Positions 7,988 through 17,749 of a DNA stretch of 64,000 nucleotides are shown in pieces (within the stretch, counting starts at the first letter, position 1; the number at the start of each line of letters is the position of its first letter). Position numbers and translations under genes: made by a program. This stretch comes from Anaerolineae bacterium. GTDB taxonomy: Bacteria > Chloroflexota > Anaerolineae > Anaerolineales > Anaerolineaceae. The notes beneath the pieces were generated by a model. It was given only the letters and a program-made list of their open reading frames with translations. It was not told the origin of the DNA and made no database searches. The DNA is taken from contig JABLWW010000012.1 in NCBI GenBank assembly GCA_013178295.1, positions 121,090 through 185,089 on the forward strand, written 5' to 3'.

Positions 7988-9000
7988 AACTGACTCTGAC
8001 CAACGGACAAATCTCTCTGACCGAAAAACGCCGTCTGCTCAAGGAACTGGGCGGCGAAAAGGCGCGCTGGGTACTGCAAACCATGCACACCATCCGTGCC
8101 TTTGAAGAAAAAGCCGAAGAACTCTACGCCCTCGGCAAAATCCACGGCACCATGCACCTCTCCATTGGCATGGAAGCCTCCGCTGTGGGTTCCATTCTGG
8201 CGCTCCAGCCCGATGACCTGATCCTCTCCACCCACCGCGGGCATGGGCACTGCATCGCCAAAGGCGCCGACCTCAAGCGCATGATGGCGGAATTCATGGG
8301 CAAAGCCTGCGGTTACTGCCGCGGGCGCGGCGGCTCGATGCACATCGCCGACGTCAAGGGCGGCAACCTGGGCGCCAACGGCGTGGTCGGCGGCGGTCTG
8401 CCGCTTGCCATCGGCGTGGGCTTGGGTCTCAAAATGGAAGGCAAACGCAGAATTCACCTGTGCTTTTTTGGCGATGGCGCCGCCAGCAACGGCGCTTTTC
8501 ACGAATCGCTCAACATGGCAGCCATTTACCACCTGCCGGTGGTGTATGTGTGCGAGAACAACCAGTACGCCATGTCGTTCTCGGTCAAAAAGTCATGCCC
8601 GCTGGAGCGCATCAGCGACCGCGCCGCCGCCTATGCCATGCCCGGCGCAACGGTGGACGGCAACGATGTGCTTTCGGTGTATGCTGCCGTGCGCCAGGCG
8701 GTTGAACGGGCGCGTCAGCAGTGCGAACCCTCGCTGGTGGAAAACGTTACCTACCGCTGGCGCGGGCATTCCAAATCGGACGCCAACCGCTACCGCACCA
8801 AAGAGGAAATCGAAGCCTGGAAAGCCAAAGACCCCATCCGCCGCTTTGAGGAACTGCTCACCGCAGAAAGCATCCTCACCCCATCCGAAGCGCAGGAAAT
8901 CAAAGAAGCCGCCTACCGCAGCATTGACGAAGCCGCGGCGTATGCCGAAAGCTGCGCCGAACCCGACCTCGATACCATTGAAGAAGGAGTGTATGCATGA
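7984..9000 (+). CDS. 2-oxoacid (pyruvate or acetoin) dehydrogenase E1 component, alpha subunit
   Basis: 338 residues, full length. It has the thiamine-diphosphate motif [31 protein letters not shown] (GDG to NN) and the phosphorylation-loop region [20 protein letters not shown] found in E1 alpha chains. With E1 beta it decarboxylates the 2-oxo substrate (or cleaves acetoin) and transfers the acyl group to lipoyl-E2. Sequence style ([43 protein letters not shown]) resembles AcoA/PdhA of the acetoin-dehydrogenase type. Which substrate is used cannot be settled. It overlaps neighbours on both sides by 4 bp. Confidence 0.88.
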   Translation: MKLTLTNGQISLTEKRRLLKELGGEKARWVLQTMHTIRAFEEKAEELYALGKIHGTMHLSIGMEASAVGSILALQPDDLILSTHRGHGHCIAKGADLKRMMAEFMGKACGYCRGRGGSMHIADVKGGNLGANGVVGGGLPLAIGVGLGLKMEGKRRIHLCFFGDGAASNGAFHESLNMAAIYHLPVVYVCENNQYAMSFSVKKSCPLERISDRAAAYAMPGATVDGNDVLSVYAAVRQAVERARQQCEPSLVENVTYRWRGHSKSDANRYRTKEEIEAWKAKDPIRRFEELLTAESILTPSEAQEIKEAAYRSIDEAAAYAESCAEPDLDTIEEGVYA

Positions 9001-9989
9001 GCACACGCGACATTACCTACAGCGAAGCCATCCGCGAAGCCCTGCGCCAGGAAATGCAGCGCGACCCGCGCGTCTTTCTCATCGGAGAAGATATCGGCGT
9101 CTACGGCGGCGGTTTTGGTGTGACTCTTGGGCTGATTGACGAATTTGGCCCCGAGCGCGTCATTGATACCCCCATCAGCGAGCTGGGCATTGCAGGCGCC
9201 ATCACTGGCGCGGCGCTGACCGGCATGCGCCCGGTGGGCGAGATTATGTTTATGGATTTTGTCACCCTCGCTTCCGAGGCGCTGGTCAACCAGGCGGCAA
9301 AAATCCGCTTTATGTTTGGCGGAGAAGCCACCGTGCCCTTTGTCCTGCGCACGCCGATGGGTTCCGGCACCGGCGCCGCGGCACAGCATTCGCAGTCGCT
9401 GGAGAACTGGTTCGTCCACATTCCCGGCATCAAGGTCATTGCCCCCACCACCCCCTACGACGCCAAAGGGCTGCTCATCGCTGCCATCCGCGACGATAAT
9501 CCGGTGCTGTTTATCGAATCCAAGCTGCTCTACAAAACCAAAGGTCCCGTTCCCGAAGAACCCTACACCCTGCCCATCGGTTCAGCAGAGGTCAAACGCC
9601 AAGGCAAAGACCTGAGCATCATCGCCGTGGGCGTGATGGTCAAACGCTCGCTCGAAGCGGCTGAAAAGCTGGCGCAGGAAGGCATCCAAGCCGAAGTGAT
9701 TGACCCGCGCACGCTCAAACCGCTGGATAAGGAGACCATCATCCAATCGGTGATCAAGACCGGCAAGGCACTCATCGTCCACGAGGCAGCCAAAACCGGC
9801 GGCTACGGCGGTGAACTGGCGGCGGTGATTGCCGAAAGCCAAGCCTTTGACTATCTGGAAGCCCCCATCGTGCGGCTGGCAGGGCGCGACATGCCCATCC
9901 CCTACAACCGCACGCTTGAATATCACACCGTGCCGCAGGTGGAGAATATCGTTGAAGCGGCGCGCAAACTGGCGCGTTTGGAGGTGTAG
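8997..9989 (+). CDS. 2-oxoacid dehydrogenase E1 component, beta subunit
   Basis: 330 residues, matching PdhB/AcoB in length. It has [32 protein letters not shown] at the N-terminus, the pyrimidine-binding region [36 protein letters not shown], and the transketolase C-terminal domain ([32 protein letters not shown]). It pairs with the E1 alpha encoded immediately upstream (4-bp ATGA overlap). The E2 gene begins 2 bp after its stop, so the three subunits are translated as a block. Confidence 0.9.
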   Translation: MSTRDITYSEAIREALRQEMQRDPRVFLIGEDIGVYGGGFGVTLGLIDEFGPERVIDTPISELGIAGAITGAALTGMRPVGEIMFMDFVTLASEALVNQAAKIRFMFGGEATVPFVLRTPMGSGTGAAAQHSQSLENWFVHIPGIKVIAPTTPYDAKGLLIAAIRDDNPVLFIESKLLYKTKGPVPEEPYTLPIGSAEVKRQGKDLSIIAVGVMVKRSLEAAEKLAQEGIQAEVIDPRTLKPLDKETIIQSVIKTGKALIVHEAAKTGGYGGELAAVIAESQAFDYLEAPIVRLAGRDMPIPYNRTLEYHTVPQVENIVEAARKLARLEV

Positions 9990-9990
9990 C

Positions 9991-11361
9991 ATGCCCATTC
10001 CCGTCATCATGCCCAAACTGGAAATGTCGCAGGAATATGGCACGCTGATGGCGTGGCTGAAGAAGGAAGGCGAAGCGGTGCGCAAGGGCGATCCGCTGAT
10101 GAGCGTTGAGACCGACAAACTGACGCTGGATGTGGAAAGCCCGGGCGATGGCGTTCTGGCGGGCATCCGCGCTGCCGCAGGCGAACGCGTGGCAGTAACC
10201 AGCGTGATTGCCTACCTGCTCCAGCCCGGCGAAAGCGCCGCTGACCTGCCCGCCGCGCCTGCCCAGACGGAGACAGCCGCCGCTTCCGCCGCGGCACAAG
10301 CCCAGCCGCCCGCGGCAGCACCGACTCCCCCTGCCCCCGTCACGGGAGCCTCAGCTGGTTCTGCTTTTGTTGCTTCTGGGCAGTCAGTTCCGCGGGTTAC
10401 TCCATTGGCTATGCGCATTGCACAGACCGAAGGCGTTGACCTCGCCACCATCCAGCCCGCACCCGACCAGACGCGCATCACCCGCGCCGATGTCCTCGCC
10501 GCCCTCTCCGAAAAACTGCGCGCCGCCCCAGCCGCCCGCAGACTGGCTAAAGAGCTTAACATCCCCCTGTCACAGGTGGCAGGCAGCGGACCGCAGGGAC
10601 GCATCCAGTCGCACGACGTGCGCCAGGCGGCTGCCGCACCTGCACCTGCCCCTCAGACCGACACCGCACCAACCCCGCTGCCCGCTGTGGCGCAGGTCAT
10701 CCCCTTCAAAGGCATGCGCCGCACCATCGCCACCCGCTTGCAAGCCAGCTACCAGACCGCCCCGCACATCACCCTCACCGCCCGTGTGGATATGAGCGAA
10801 CTCGAACGCACGCGCGCCCTGCGCAACGCCCAATCTGAGACGCGCATCTCGGTAACCGCTTTGGTCGCCAAAGCCCTCGCCTGGACGCTCACCCGCCATC
10901 CATGGATGAACAGCGCCCTGGTTGACGACAACATCTACCACTATGCGGATGTCAACCTCGGTATCGCCGTCGCCCTGCCCGATGGGCTGATCGTCCCCGT
11001 TATCCACCGCGCCCAAACTAAACCGCTGGCGGTCATCGCCGCCGAGGTCAACACGCTGAGCGAAAAGGCGCGCCAGGGAAAGCTGATGCCGGATGAGGTG
11101 GCAGGCGGCACATTCACCCTCACCAACCTCGGTCCGTTTGGCGTCGAGCAGTTCACCGCCATCCTCAACCCGCCGCAGAGCGGGATTCTGGCGCTGGGCG
11201 CGGCTGTTGAGCAGCCGGTTGTCCGCGAGGGTGCGGTCGTCATCCGCCCCATTGCCCACATCACCCTCTCGGCAGACCACCGCGTGGTGGACGGCGCCGT
11301 GGCAGCCCACTTTTTGGCAGACCTCAAAGCCGCCCTCGAAAACCCGGCGCTGATGTTGTAA
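9991..11361 (+). CDS. Dihydrolipoamide acyltransferase E2, with two subunit-binding domains
   Basis: 456 residues. Domains in order: a lipoyl domain (about 1-75) with the lipoylated Lys in SVETDKLTLDVESP; an Ala/Pro linker; a peripheral-subunit-binding-like segment (VTPLAMRIAQTEGVDLATIQ... RITRADVLAAL, about 131-170); a second, more canonical one (AAPAARRLAKELNIPLSQVAGSGPQGRIQSHDV, about 180-212); another Ala/Pro linker; and the acyltransferase catalytic domain from about 235, ending with the active-site DHRVVDGA. The acyl group is passed to CoA. No E3 (lipoamide dehydrogenase) gene is in view, so E3 must be shared from elsewhere. Two binding domains in one bacterial E2 is unusual. Confidence 0.88.
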   Translation: MPIPVIMPKLEMSQEYGTLMAWLKKEGEAVRKGDPLMSVETDKLTLDVESPGDGVLAGIRAAAGERVAVTSVIAYLLQPGESAADLPAAPAQTETAAASAAAQAQPPAAAPTPPAPVTGASAGSAFVASGQSVPRVTPLAMRIAQTEGVDLATIQPAPDQTRITRADVLAALSEKLRAAPAARRLAKELNIPLSQVAGSGPQGRIQSHDVRQAAAAPAPAPQTDTAPTPLPAVAQVIPFKGMRRTIATRLQASYQTAPHITLTARVDMSELERTRALRNAQSETRISVTALVAKALAWTLTRHPWMNSALVDDNIYHYADVNLGIAVALPDGLIVPVIHRAQTKPLAVIAAEVNTLSEKARQGKLMPDEVAGGTFTLTNLGPFGVEQFTAILNPPQSGILALGAAVEQPVVREGAVVIRPIAHITLSADHRVVDGAVAAHFLADLKAALENPALML

Positions 11362-11426
11362 AAACATCTGCCGGGCGCGCCCTTTGCCGCACCAAAGGGA
11401 TATAATGAGAGCATGGAGGCACACCC

Positions 11427-12602
11427 ATGATCGCCATCCGCGCCGCGCACATCCTCACCCCTTTTGATCATCTCGCGCCGGGCATCCTCACTATCAGAGA
11501 CGGCAAAATTGACGCCGTTTTCCCCGACAGCGGGCAGCCGCTGGAAGGAATGGAAGTGATTGACGCTCACGGCTGCACGCTGGGGCCAGGGCTGATTGAC
11601 GTGCACACGCACGGCATCGGCGGGCTGGAAGTGGTGGACGGCGCAGAGGGACGCATGGCGGGCATTGCCGAGCAGTATGCGCGCCACGGGGTAACTGCCT
11701 TTCTGGCAGGCGTGGGCGGGTCGCCGCAGCACATCCACAACGGCATCCGCATTGCACGCCGCTATCACAAATCCGCCGCCGCAGCCGCCCCGCACGGCGC
11801 CGAACTGCTCGGCATCCACCTCGAAGGGCCGTTTATCAACCCTGCTCGTTCGGGCGCCTTCCCGCTGGAGACCATCCTCGCCCCAGATGCCCCCCTGCTG
11901 CGCCAATACCTGAAGATGGCAGGCGGTCTCATCCGTCTTATCACCCTTGCCCCCGAACTGCCTGGCGCGCTCAAGCTGATCCGCCTGGCGCGCGCCGCCG
12001 GGGTAATCGTCTCAGCCGGGCACTCGCAGGCAACCTACGAGGAGATGATGACCGCCGTCGAAGCCGGGCTGAGCCACGCCACACACACCTTCAACGCCAT
12101 GCCCGCCCTGCATCACCGCGCCCCCGGCATCCTGGGGGCGGTGCTTGCCGATGAGCGCATCACCGCTGAGATCATCGCCGACGGCATCCACGTCCACCCG
12201 GCGGTGGTGCGGCTCTTTCTGCGCAGCAAAACACCCGCCCGCAGTGTGCTCATCTCCGATTCGATCGCCGCCGCCGGGCTGCCCGACGGAGACTACCTCT
12301 TTGAGGGGCTGGATATCCGCGTCGAAGAGGGCTGTGCCCGTCTGGCAGATGGCACGCTGGCAGGCAGCATCTCTTCGCTGGAAAAGGGTCTGGCAAACCT
12401 GGTGCGCTGGGGCGGGCTGACGCTGGCACAGGCTTTTCAGACCGCCAGCACCACCCCCGCCGATGAGCTGGGCGTGGGAGACCGCAAGGGCAGGCTGGCG
12501 CCGGGCTATGACGCCGACATCCTCTGCCTCGACAGCCAGCTCAATGTACAGTGGTGCATGGCGCGCGGGGTCAGGTACTTCCCTCCCCCGCACACAGGCT
12601 AA
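11427..12602 (+). CDS. nagA: N-acetylglucosamine-6-phosphate deacetylase
   Basis: 391 residues, normal for NagA. Amidohydrolase landmarks are present: GPGLIDVHTHGIGG (metal site), GIHLEGPFINPARSGAFP (with the metal-binding Glu), VSAGHSQATYEEM, GLSHATHTFNAMPALHHRAPG, and the catalytic Asp in VLISDSIAAAGLPDG. It deacetylates GlcNAc-6-phosphate to glucosamine-6-phosphate in amino-sugar and cell-wall recycling. GGAGG lies 9 bp before the ATG, and a TATAAT at 11401 suggests some independent transcription after the E2 gene. Its stop codon directly abuts a vapB remnant on the other strand. Confidence 0.92.
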   Translation: MIAIRAAHILTPFDHLAPGILTIRDGKIDAVFPDSGQPLEGMEVIDAHGCTLGPGLIDVHTHGIGGLEVVDGAEGRMAGIAEQYARHGVTAFLAGVGGSPQHIHNGIRIARRYHKSAAAAAPHGAELLGIHLEGPFINPARSGAFPLETILAPDAPLLRQYLKMAGGLIRLITLAPELPGALKLIRLARAAGVIVSAGHSQATYEEMMTAVEAGLSHATHTFNAMPALHHRAPGILGAVLADERITAEIIADGIHVHPAVVRLFLRSKTPARSVLISDSIAAAGLPDGDYLFEGLDIRVEEGCARLADGTLAGSISSLEKGLANLVRWGGLTLAQAFQTASTTPADELGVGDRKGRLAPGYDADILCLDSQLNVQWCMARGVRYFPPPHTG

Positions 12603-12603
12603 A

Positions 12604-12805
12604 TCTTCCTCTTCGCGTCCTACCTCACGATCAAGCCCTTCCAGGAAGCCATACCCTTCTTCCAGGGGAGGAACGATCACCACCCGCAGGCTGTTTTTAT
12701 AAGGGATAAAAACCAGCTTTTGCCCCGGGCGCAATTGGTACTGCTGGCGCACCTTCTTCTTGGGGATCACCGCTTGAAATTTAGAGGAATGGTCGTCGCT
12801 TCCAT
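12604..12805 (-). pseudogene. Degraded vapB-type (AbrB/SpoVT-fold) antitoxin gene, copy A
   Basis: The reverse strand closely matches the vapB-like gene at 19349-19547, including upstream bases to about 12850. Compared with that copy it has lost one base a few codons after the ATG (the isoleucine-serine codons), which shifts the frame into a TGA. It also carries an extra lysine codon in the IPKK-KVRQ segment. The readable part encodes VRQQYQLRPGQKLVFIPY and EEGYGFLEGLDREVGREEED. The similarity stops exactly where nagA ends, and no toxin gene follows. A dead duplicate of the toxin-antitoxin locus at 19.1-19.6 kb. Confidence 0.8.
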
Positions 12806-12868
12806 CGTTTTACTTTCCCCGATCGAATATTAATCGTAATACAAATGGAGTATGCCACATTTACCCCC

Positions 12869-15166
12869 TCACGGCGCATCGCGGCAGGTGTTGGGGAACA
12901 CCTCAATGGTGTAGCGCGCCTCTGCCACTGCCGTGCCGGTGCGCTGCAACCCCGAAGCCATCTCAGCAAGACACGGCGGTGAGGTGATCCGCAGGTCATC
13001 CAACGCCTTTTGCAAATTGGGAAACCAATCGTTGCGCGCATAGGAGAAGATGACATCATCCGCGCTGGTGCTGTCGTGATCCCACATCCTCACCGCCACC
13101 TGGACATCCACCGCTTCGCCCTCAAAGGGGAGCACAAACGTATCGGCGGAGGGATAGATGTTATTCTGCGCATACCAGCTCCCCAAATCCGAGAAAAACT
13201 TTACCCCAGTGCTCAGGGGGAGAAACACATTCCCGCCCCAAAAGGCACGCGTCTGCCCGTTGACCGTCAGCGTGTAATAGGCATCCAGCGTGTCGCTGTA
13301 AATCTTTTCGTAACAGCTGGATGACCCCTCGGCGGTGCAGTAAAGTTGCACCTCCAAAAAACGCACACGCACATAGTGTTGGCAGGGCGGGGTGTCATAT
13401 TCAAAAGGCTTGCTCAGCGCCGAGCTTGCTGTTTTGCTGGCAGCCGCCACCTGCCAGCGCACGGGCATCCCGCAGCCATAGTGCAGGCGGTGCACGCTTG
13501 CGCGGTTTTCGGGCCAGGTGCTTGCCACCACCACCCCGTTGAGATAGAGATCAAAGCGCGCAATGCTCTTTTGATCGCCGTCCCACTTCCAGGTAATATA
13601 ACGCTGGCGGGGGTCTGGATCGCCAACATTGACCCACGGGTCATTGACTGAGCTGAGCGCCACCTCGTTGACATCGTAGGGCACCGCCAGCGAAGGGTCA
13701 ATCGGCGGGCCAGATTCTTCCAAAAAAGCGGAAGGCGAAGAGGAAGGCAAGGACGGGCTGCGCTCGGCAAAGATGGTCTTGCCCGAAGCCGCCGTCTGCG
13801 GGCGCAGGCTGACCTGCAAACCGACCCCCCCGCTCTGCAGCGCGCGCGGTGTTCCGTCCCACGTCTGGCTGTCCAGATGGGCAGAAAAGTCTCCCAGTTT
13901 GCTCAGAGCGGCGCCGGCCCACCCCCAGCATTCACCGCCCATATCCAGGGCGCCATCCTGCGGAAGCGGCACGGCAAAGGTGTGCTGCCATGGCTGGAGG
14001 TTGCCCTGCCCGTTGCTTACCGCCACAAAATTGCCGTCCGCGGCGGGCAGGCGCACCTCGGCAGCCTCTTCCAGCGAGATGTAGCAGTACACACGCTCGG
14101 CTGCGCCGCCCGCGTTGAGGCTGACAATATCCACCTCCAGATAACCGGTGGAAGATGACGGGCACTGCGCCGCAGCCTCCACCGCCGTCAGGTTGCTGGG
14201 CTGGGCACCCACTGCGTTGACCGCCCGCACCCAAAAGGTCAGTTTGCCCGGGGCGGGCGCCGCAAACTCGTAACGCACAACCCCGCCGGAAGCCGCCTGC
14301 AGCACCGCCAGCAGGGTCTGCGGGGTGTTGGCGGCGGTCATCCAGACCTCATAACCGCTTTCGTTATCGGCAAGGTCTTCCCACTGCAGGATGATCTGAC
14401 AATTCTTTGCCTCTGCCAGCAGGTTGGCGGGCGGCTGTGGCGGTCGGGCAGCCAGCAGCGTGAGAAGGGGCTTCAAAAGGCTGCCCGCAGGCTGAAGCGC
14501 ATTGCCCGCCGCGGGCAGTGCCACCATCGGGGCAGAGGGCGTCGCTGCGGGCGGGGCGGCGGCTGGCGCCGCGTGTGGTGCGGCAGGCACCAGCAGCACA
14601 CTGCCGGGGGCAACCGTCTCGCCTGCCGCCGGGTTGAGGGCATTGAGCGTATCGGCGTCGCTCTCATATTGGGCGGCGATGTCCTCCAGCGCGCTCTCCT
14701 CCTCCACGGTCACGGCGTGATATGCCGCCTCGTCGGCGGGCGTGCCAACCACCACCAGCGGCTGGCTCTGTCCAATCAGTCCCTGGTCGTTTTCCGCCCG
14801 CGCCAGCAGCGTGTGGACACCCTCAGCGGGCAGCAGAAAGTCATAAGGGATAAAGAGCGGCGCGGCGGGGTCTGGCTGCGCGACCGCAAAGCTTTCCAGC
14901 AGCGTCCCATTGTGCCAGATTTCCACCCGCCGCAGAGGGTGCGGCGGCGCGGCAGACGCCAGCACGGTGATAGGAAGATAGCTCCCAGCGCGGGCGGCGT
15001 TCCCCCGCGGCGGCGGAATGATCTGCACCTGCGGCGGCAGATATTCCAGGCGCAGCTGCGCCCGGCGCACATATAAATATTGGGCGGCAGCCAGAGACAA
15101 AATGCCCAGCCCCAGCAGCAACACCCCCCCAGCCAACAACAGCAAACAGGCGCGTCTGGATGACAT
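12869..15166 (-). CDS. Membrane-anchored surface protein with Ig-like, LysM and FN3 domains
   Basis: 765 residues. A single N-terminal anchor (CLLLLAGGVLLLGLGILSLAAAQYLY) is followed by an Ig-like segment (to about 160), a LysM repeat (ESALEDIAAQYESDADTLNALNPAAGETVAPGSVLLVP, about 172-212), an Ala/Pro linker, a fibronectin-III-type domain (NCQIILQWEDLADNESGYEVWM...), and a long C-terminal part with no family I recognise. LysM suggests peptidoglycan binding. The gene follows a lipoprotein gene by 14 bp on the same strand, with AAAAGGAG before its ATG, so the two form an operon for a cell-surface assembly. Exact role unknown. Confidence 0.72.
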   Translation of the reverse strand: MSSRRACLLLLAGGVLLLGLGILSLAAAQYLYVRRAQLRLEYLPPQVQIIPPPRGNAARAGSYLPITVLASAAPPHPLRRVEIWHNGTLLESFAVAQPDPAAPLFIPYDFLLPAEGVHTLLARAENDQGLIGQSQPLVVVGTPADEAAYHAVTVEEESALEDIAAQYESDADTLNALNPAAGETVAPGSVLLVPAAPHAAPAAAPPAATPSAPMVALPAAGNALQPAGSLLKPLLTLLAARPPQPPANLLAEAKNCQIILQWEDLADNESGYEVWMTAANTPQTLLAVLQAASGGVVRYEFAAPAPGKLTFWVRAVNAVGAQPSNLTAVEAAAQCPSSSTGYLEVDIVSLNAGGAAERVYCYISLEEAAEVRLPAADGNFVAVSNGQGNLQPWQHTFAVPLPQDGALDMGGECWGWAGAALSKLGDFSAHLDSQTWDGTPRALQSGGVGLQVSLRPQTAASGKTIFAERSPSLPSSSPSAFLEESGPPIDPSLAVPYDVNEVALSSVNDPWVNVGDPDPRQRYITWKWDGDQKSIARFDLYLNGVVVASTWPENRASVHRLHYGCGMPVRWQVAAASKTASSALSKPFEYDTPPCQHYVRVRFLEVQLYCTAEGSSSCYEKIYSDTLDAYYTLTVNGQTRAFWGGNVFLPLSTGVKFFSDLGSWYAQNNIYPSADTFVLPFEGEAVDVQVAVRMWDHDSTSADDVIFSYARNDWFPNLQKALDDLRITSPPCLAEMASGLQRTGTAVAEARYTIEVFPNTCRDAP

Positions 15167-15180
15167 GGCGTTCTCCTTTT

Positions 15181-16281
15181 CTACCCCGGACAGCTGACCA
15201 CCTGCACCGTCAGCGGGGCGCTGGTGGCGGCGTTCCCGCTGGTATCCTGCGCCTGAACAAAGATGGTGAGCGTTCCCGCTGCGTCAAACGGGCCGAGGCT
15301 GCGCTGGTATACGTCGCCAGAGGCGGACATCGCATACTCGCCCACACCCGCCACCCGGGCGATGACCGAATGCACCGCCACATTGTCGCTGACCTGCGCC
15401 GAGACAACCACTTGGGCGGGCGTCGCGCCGCAGGCAACGCTGGCGCTGATGACCTGCGGGTCGGCTGCCGCGTTGGAGATGACCGGCGGGGTAATATCGG
15501 CAGGCGGGGCGGGTGTTGACGTGGACGTAGCAGGCAGGGCAGGCGCGCTGACAATCTTCACCCCCTGCACATCACCGCTGGTTTTGCCCGCGCTGGCAAT
15601 CACCCAGCAGTGCCCCGTTCCCGACGGGCGCACCACCCACCACCAGGTGCGCTCGGCGTTGCGCCCTTCAATGACAACCGTACTGTCCTTCTTCACCCCG
15701 TCCACAATATCATACGCCGTATCCGGTCCGCTGCGGCAGTTGGCGTTCTGCAGCAGCGTCAACTGTGGGGTAGAAGGCGTAGGCGTTGCCGCCTCCTGGC
15801 TGGTGGGAGAAGGCTCGGCGCTTTCGGTCGGCGTCTGCTGCGCTTCTTCGGCGCTGGGCGTGGGCTGCGGCAACGGCGTCTCGGCAATGGGCTGCGGCGC
15901 GCCAACGCGCACGCGCACCGACGCCATGTCGCCGCTGTTGCCCGCCCCATCCACCGCACGCACGCCAATCAGATAATCGCCCGCCTGCGGCGGTTGCCAC
16001 ACCAGGTGGGCTTCCTCCAGCCGTCCGCCTGCGGCATCCAGCGTGCCCAGCGGACTGCTGTTGACAAAAAACTCAAACACCGCCACCCCGTCGCCATCCG
16101 AGGCATGCACCTGAATGGTAAGCGGCTCTAACAGGGCAACATCGCCCGCCAGCGGCTGGTCAATCCACGTCATCGGTCCGCCGCCCGCACTGACGGGCAA
16201 ATGACAGCCAGCCAGCAGCGCCAGAAACACCCCAACCACCGCAACACCCGCACCCGAACACACCCTACGTCTTGCGCACAT
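15181..16281 (-). CDS. Lipoprotein with Ig-like domains and a central SH3b domain
   Basis: 366 residues from the ATG at 16281, which has AGAAAGGG just upstream. The signal peptide VAVVGVFLALLAGC ends at a lipobox Cys. Then come an Ig-like domain (PMTWIDQPLAGDVALLEPLTIQV... VRAVDGAGNSGD), a Pro/Thr/Glu-rich linker, an SH3b domain (LLQNANCRSGPDTAYDIVDGVKKDSTVVIEGRN... HCWVIA) and a second Ig-like domain. Such SH3b proteins bind the cell wall. It is the first gene of a two-gene operon with the LysM/FN3 protein. The frame is open further upstream but has no signal there. Confidence 0.72.
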   Translation of the reverse strand: MCARRRVCSGAGVAVVGVFLALLAGCHLPVSAGGGPMTWIDQPLAGDVALLEPLTIQVHASDGDGVAVFEFFVNSSPLGTLDAAGGRLEEAHLVWQPPQAGDYLIGVRAVDGAGNSGDMASVRVRVGAPQPIAETPLPQPTPSAEEAQQTPTESAEPSPTSQEAATPTPSTPQLTLLQNANCRSGPDTAYDIVDGVKKDSTVVIEGRNAERTWWWVVRPSGTGHCWVIASAGKTSGDVQGVKIVSAPALPATSTSTPAPPADITPPVISNAAADPQVISASVACGATPAQVVVSAQVSDNVAVHSVIARVAGVGEYAMSASGDVYQRSLGPFDAAGTLTIFVQAQDTSGNAATSAPLTVQVVSCPG

Positions 16282-16459
16282 GGCAGCCCTTTCTGCCGCA
16301 CCGCAGCCAGCAATGGGGAAGAAAATGATTGATTGCAGGGGAAAACAGACAGTACGGCGCTGAAAATCTGCAAAAAAGATGTTTTGATTATCGCGCTTTT
16401 TGGCTGCATTGCAAGACGCACCGGGCGCTGTGTTATAATCCCCCCTCAGGAAGGGCTGC

Positions 16460-17749
16460 ATGGCATTTTCACACCGCGCCAACGGGCACACCCCGTCCGG
16501 CGGCTGGCTTTCTGCCGCCAGCGCACGCCGCATGTTTGCCGCGCTGCTGCTGATCGGCGCGGTGGAAGCACTGGGGTGTCTGTATCTGCTGCTCTCCATC
16601 CCAGCCGATGCCAAACACGCCACCCTGTTCGGCTACTCACCGGCGCGGCTGGCGCTGGCAGGGGTGTTGGTGCTGTTCTGCGGCGCGGCGGCGGCTGGCG
16701 CATGGCAGGTGCAGCGGCGGGGAGGGGCGCAGGCGGCGCGCTGGCTGATGACGCTGGCAGAGCGGCATCTGGCGGCTGGCGCGCTCTTTACGCTGTTCAG
16801 CCTGGCGGCGTGGGGGCTTGCCTGGATCAGCCTGCACGGGCAGCAGCTGCCCTTTTTGCATCTGGCAGCCTATCACGCACGGCTGCGCCCGCTGTTCATC
16901 TGGCTGGCGCTGATGTGCGCCCAGTGCGCCCTGGCACTGCTGGTGCTGGATGGGATGCGCCACCGCACCCTGGGAACGGGAATGTTTGGCGATCGGGCGC
17001 TGCTGTTTGGCTGGCTGCCGCCCCTGTTTGTGGCGGCGTTTGCCGTCTCCTCCGCCCAGCCCATCCTCTACCCCATGGCGCTGGCGCTGTATGCCGCCCT
17101 GGCGCTGACCCTGCGGCGGGCTTTGCCGCGCCGCGCACTGACCGCCTGTCTCTTCCTCTTCTCTGCCGGGATGGGGTTTGCGCGCCTCTTCCCGCTCTCC
17201 GTCAACCTCAACGACCAGGATTTGACTGTGTGTGCCGTGATGCCTTTTGCCCCAGACGAGACGCTCGAGCAGGATTTCTGGCTCGACCCCTCCGACTGGC
17301 GGCTGGAGCGCCTCATGGCGCGCGACGATACCGAAGTGCTGCTGCGGCTGTTGGGCGACTACGGCGACCCGCAGCAGGTGTCCATTTTCATCAACGGACG
17401 CCGCATGGGCAGCCTTGCCAGCCTGCTGTATACACGCACAGAGACCCCCTTCTACGGCTATCCGGTCTATAACCATTACCTGCGCATCCCCAAAGACGCC
17501 CTGCAAGGGGCTGAGCGCATCACCCTGCGCATCCAATCGTCAGCCGGTTTTCATCAGGCATACAGCAGCGGGATTCACCCCCTCCCCCAAACGGCGCACA
17601 GTCGGCTGATTGCCGCCGACGGGACGGCGGTTGACCTGGCGCAGCGCTATTTTCACCGCCGCTTCCGCTTTCAGAACGTGTGGTACATCATCTCCACCCG
17701 CTACCGCACCGAGCGCGGCAGCCCGCTGGTGCTGGGGGTCATCCAATGA
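16460..17749 (+). CDS. Polytopic membrane protein with C-terminal soluble domain
   Basis: 429 residues. About eight hydrophobic segments occupy residues 25-240 (e.g. MFAALLLIGAVEALGCLYLLLSI, LALAGVLVLFCGAAAAGAW, PLFIWLALMCAQCALALLVL). A ~190-residue soluble tail follows, with an Asp-rich beginning (VNLNDQDLTVCAVMPFAPDETLEQDFWLDPSDW) and IFINGRRMGSLASLLYTR. No known family recognised. A TATAAT lies at 16434-16439 with a weak TTGCAA 19 bp upstream, giving a short leader. It overlaps the next membrane protein by 4 bp; the two probably work together, perhaps in surface glycan assembly. Confidence 0.6.
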   Translation: MAFSHRANGHTPSGGWLSAASARRMFAALLLIGAVEALGCLYLLLSIPADAKHATLFGYSPARLALAGVLVLFCGAAAAGAWQVQRRGGAQAARWLMTLAERHLAAGALFTLFSLAAWGLAWISLHGQQLPFLHLAAYHARLRPLFIWLALMCAQCALALLVLDGMRHRTLGTGMFGDRALLFGWLPPLFVAAFAVSSAQPILYPMALALYAALALTLRRALPRRALTACLFLFSAGMGFARLFPLSVNLNDQDLTVCAVMPFAPDETLEQDFWLDPSDWRLERLMARDDTEVLLRLLGDYGDPQQVSIFINGRRMGSLASLLYTRTETPFYGYPVYNHYLRIPKDALQGAERITLRIQSSAGFHQAYSSGIHPLPQTAHSRLIAADGTAVDLAQRYFHRRFRFQNVWYIISTRYRTERGSPLVLGVIQ

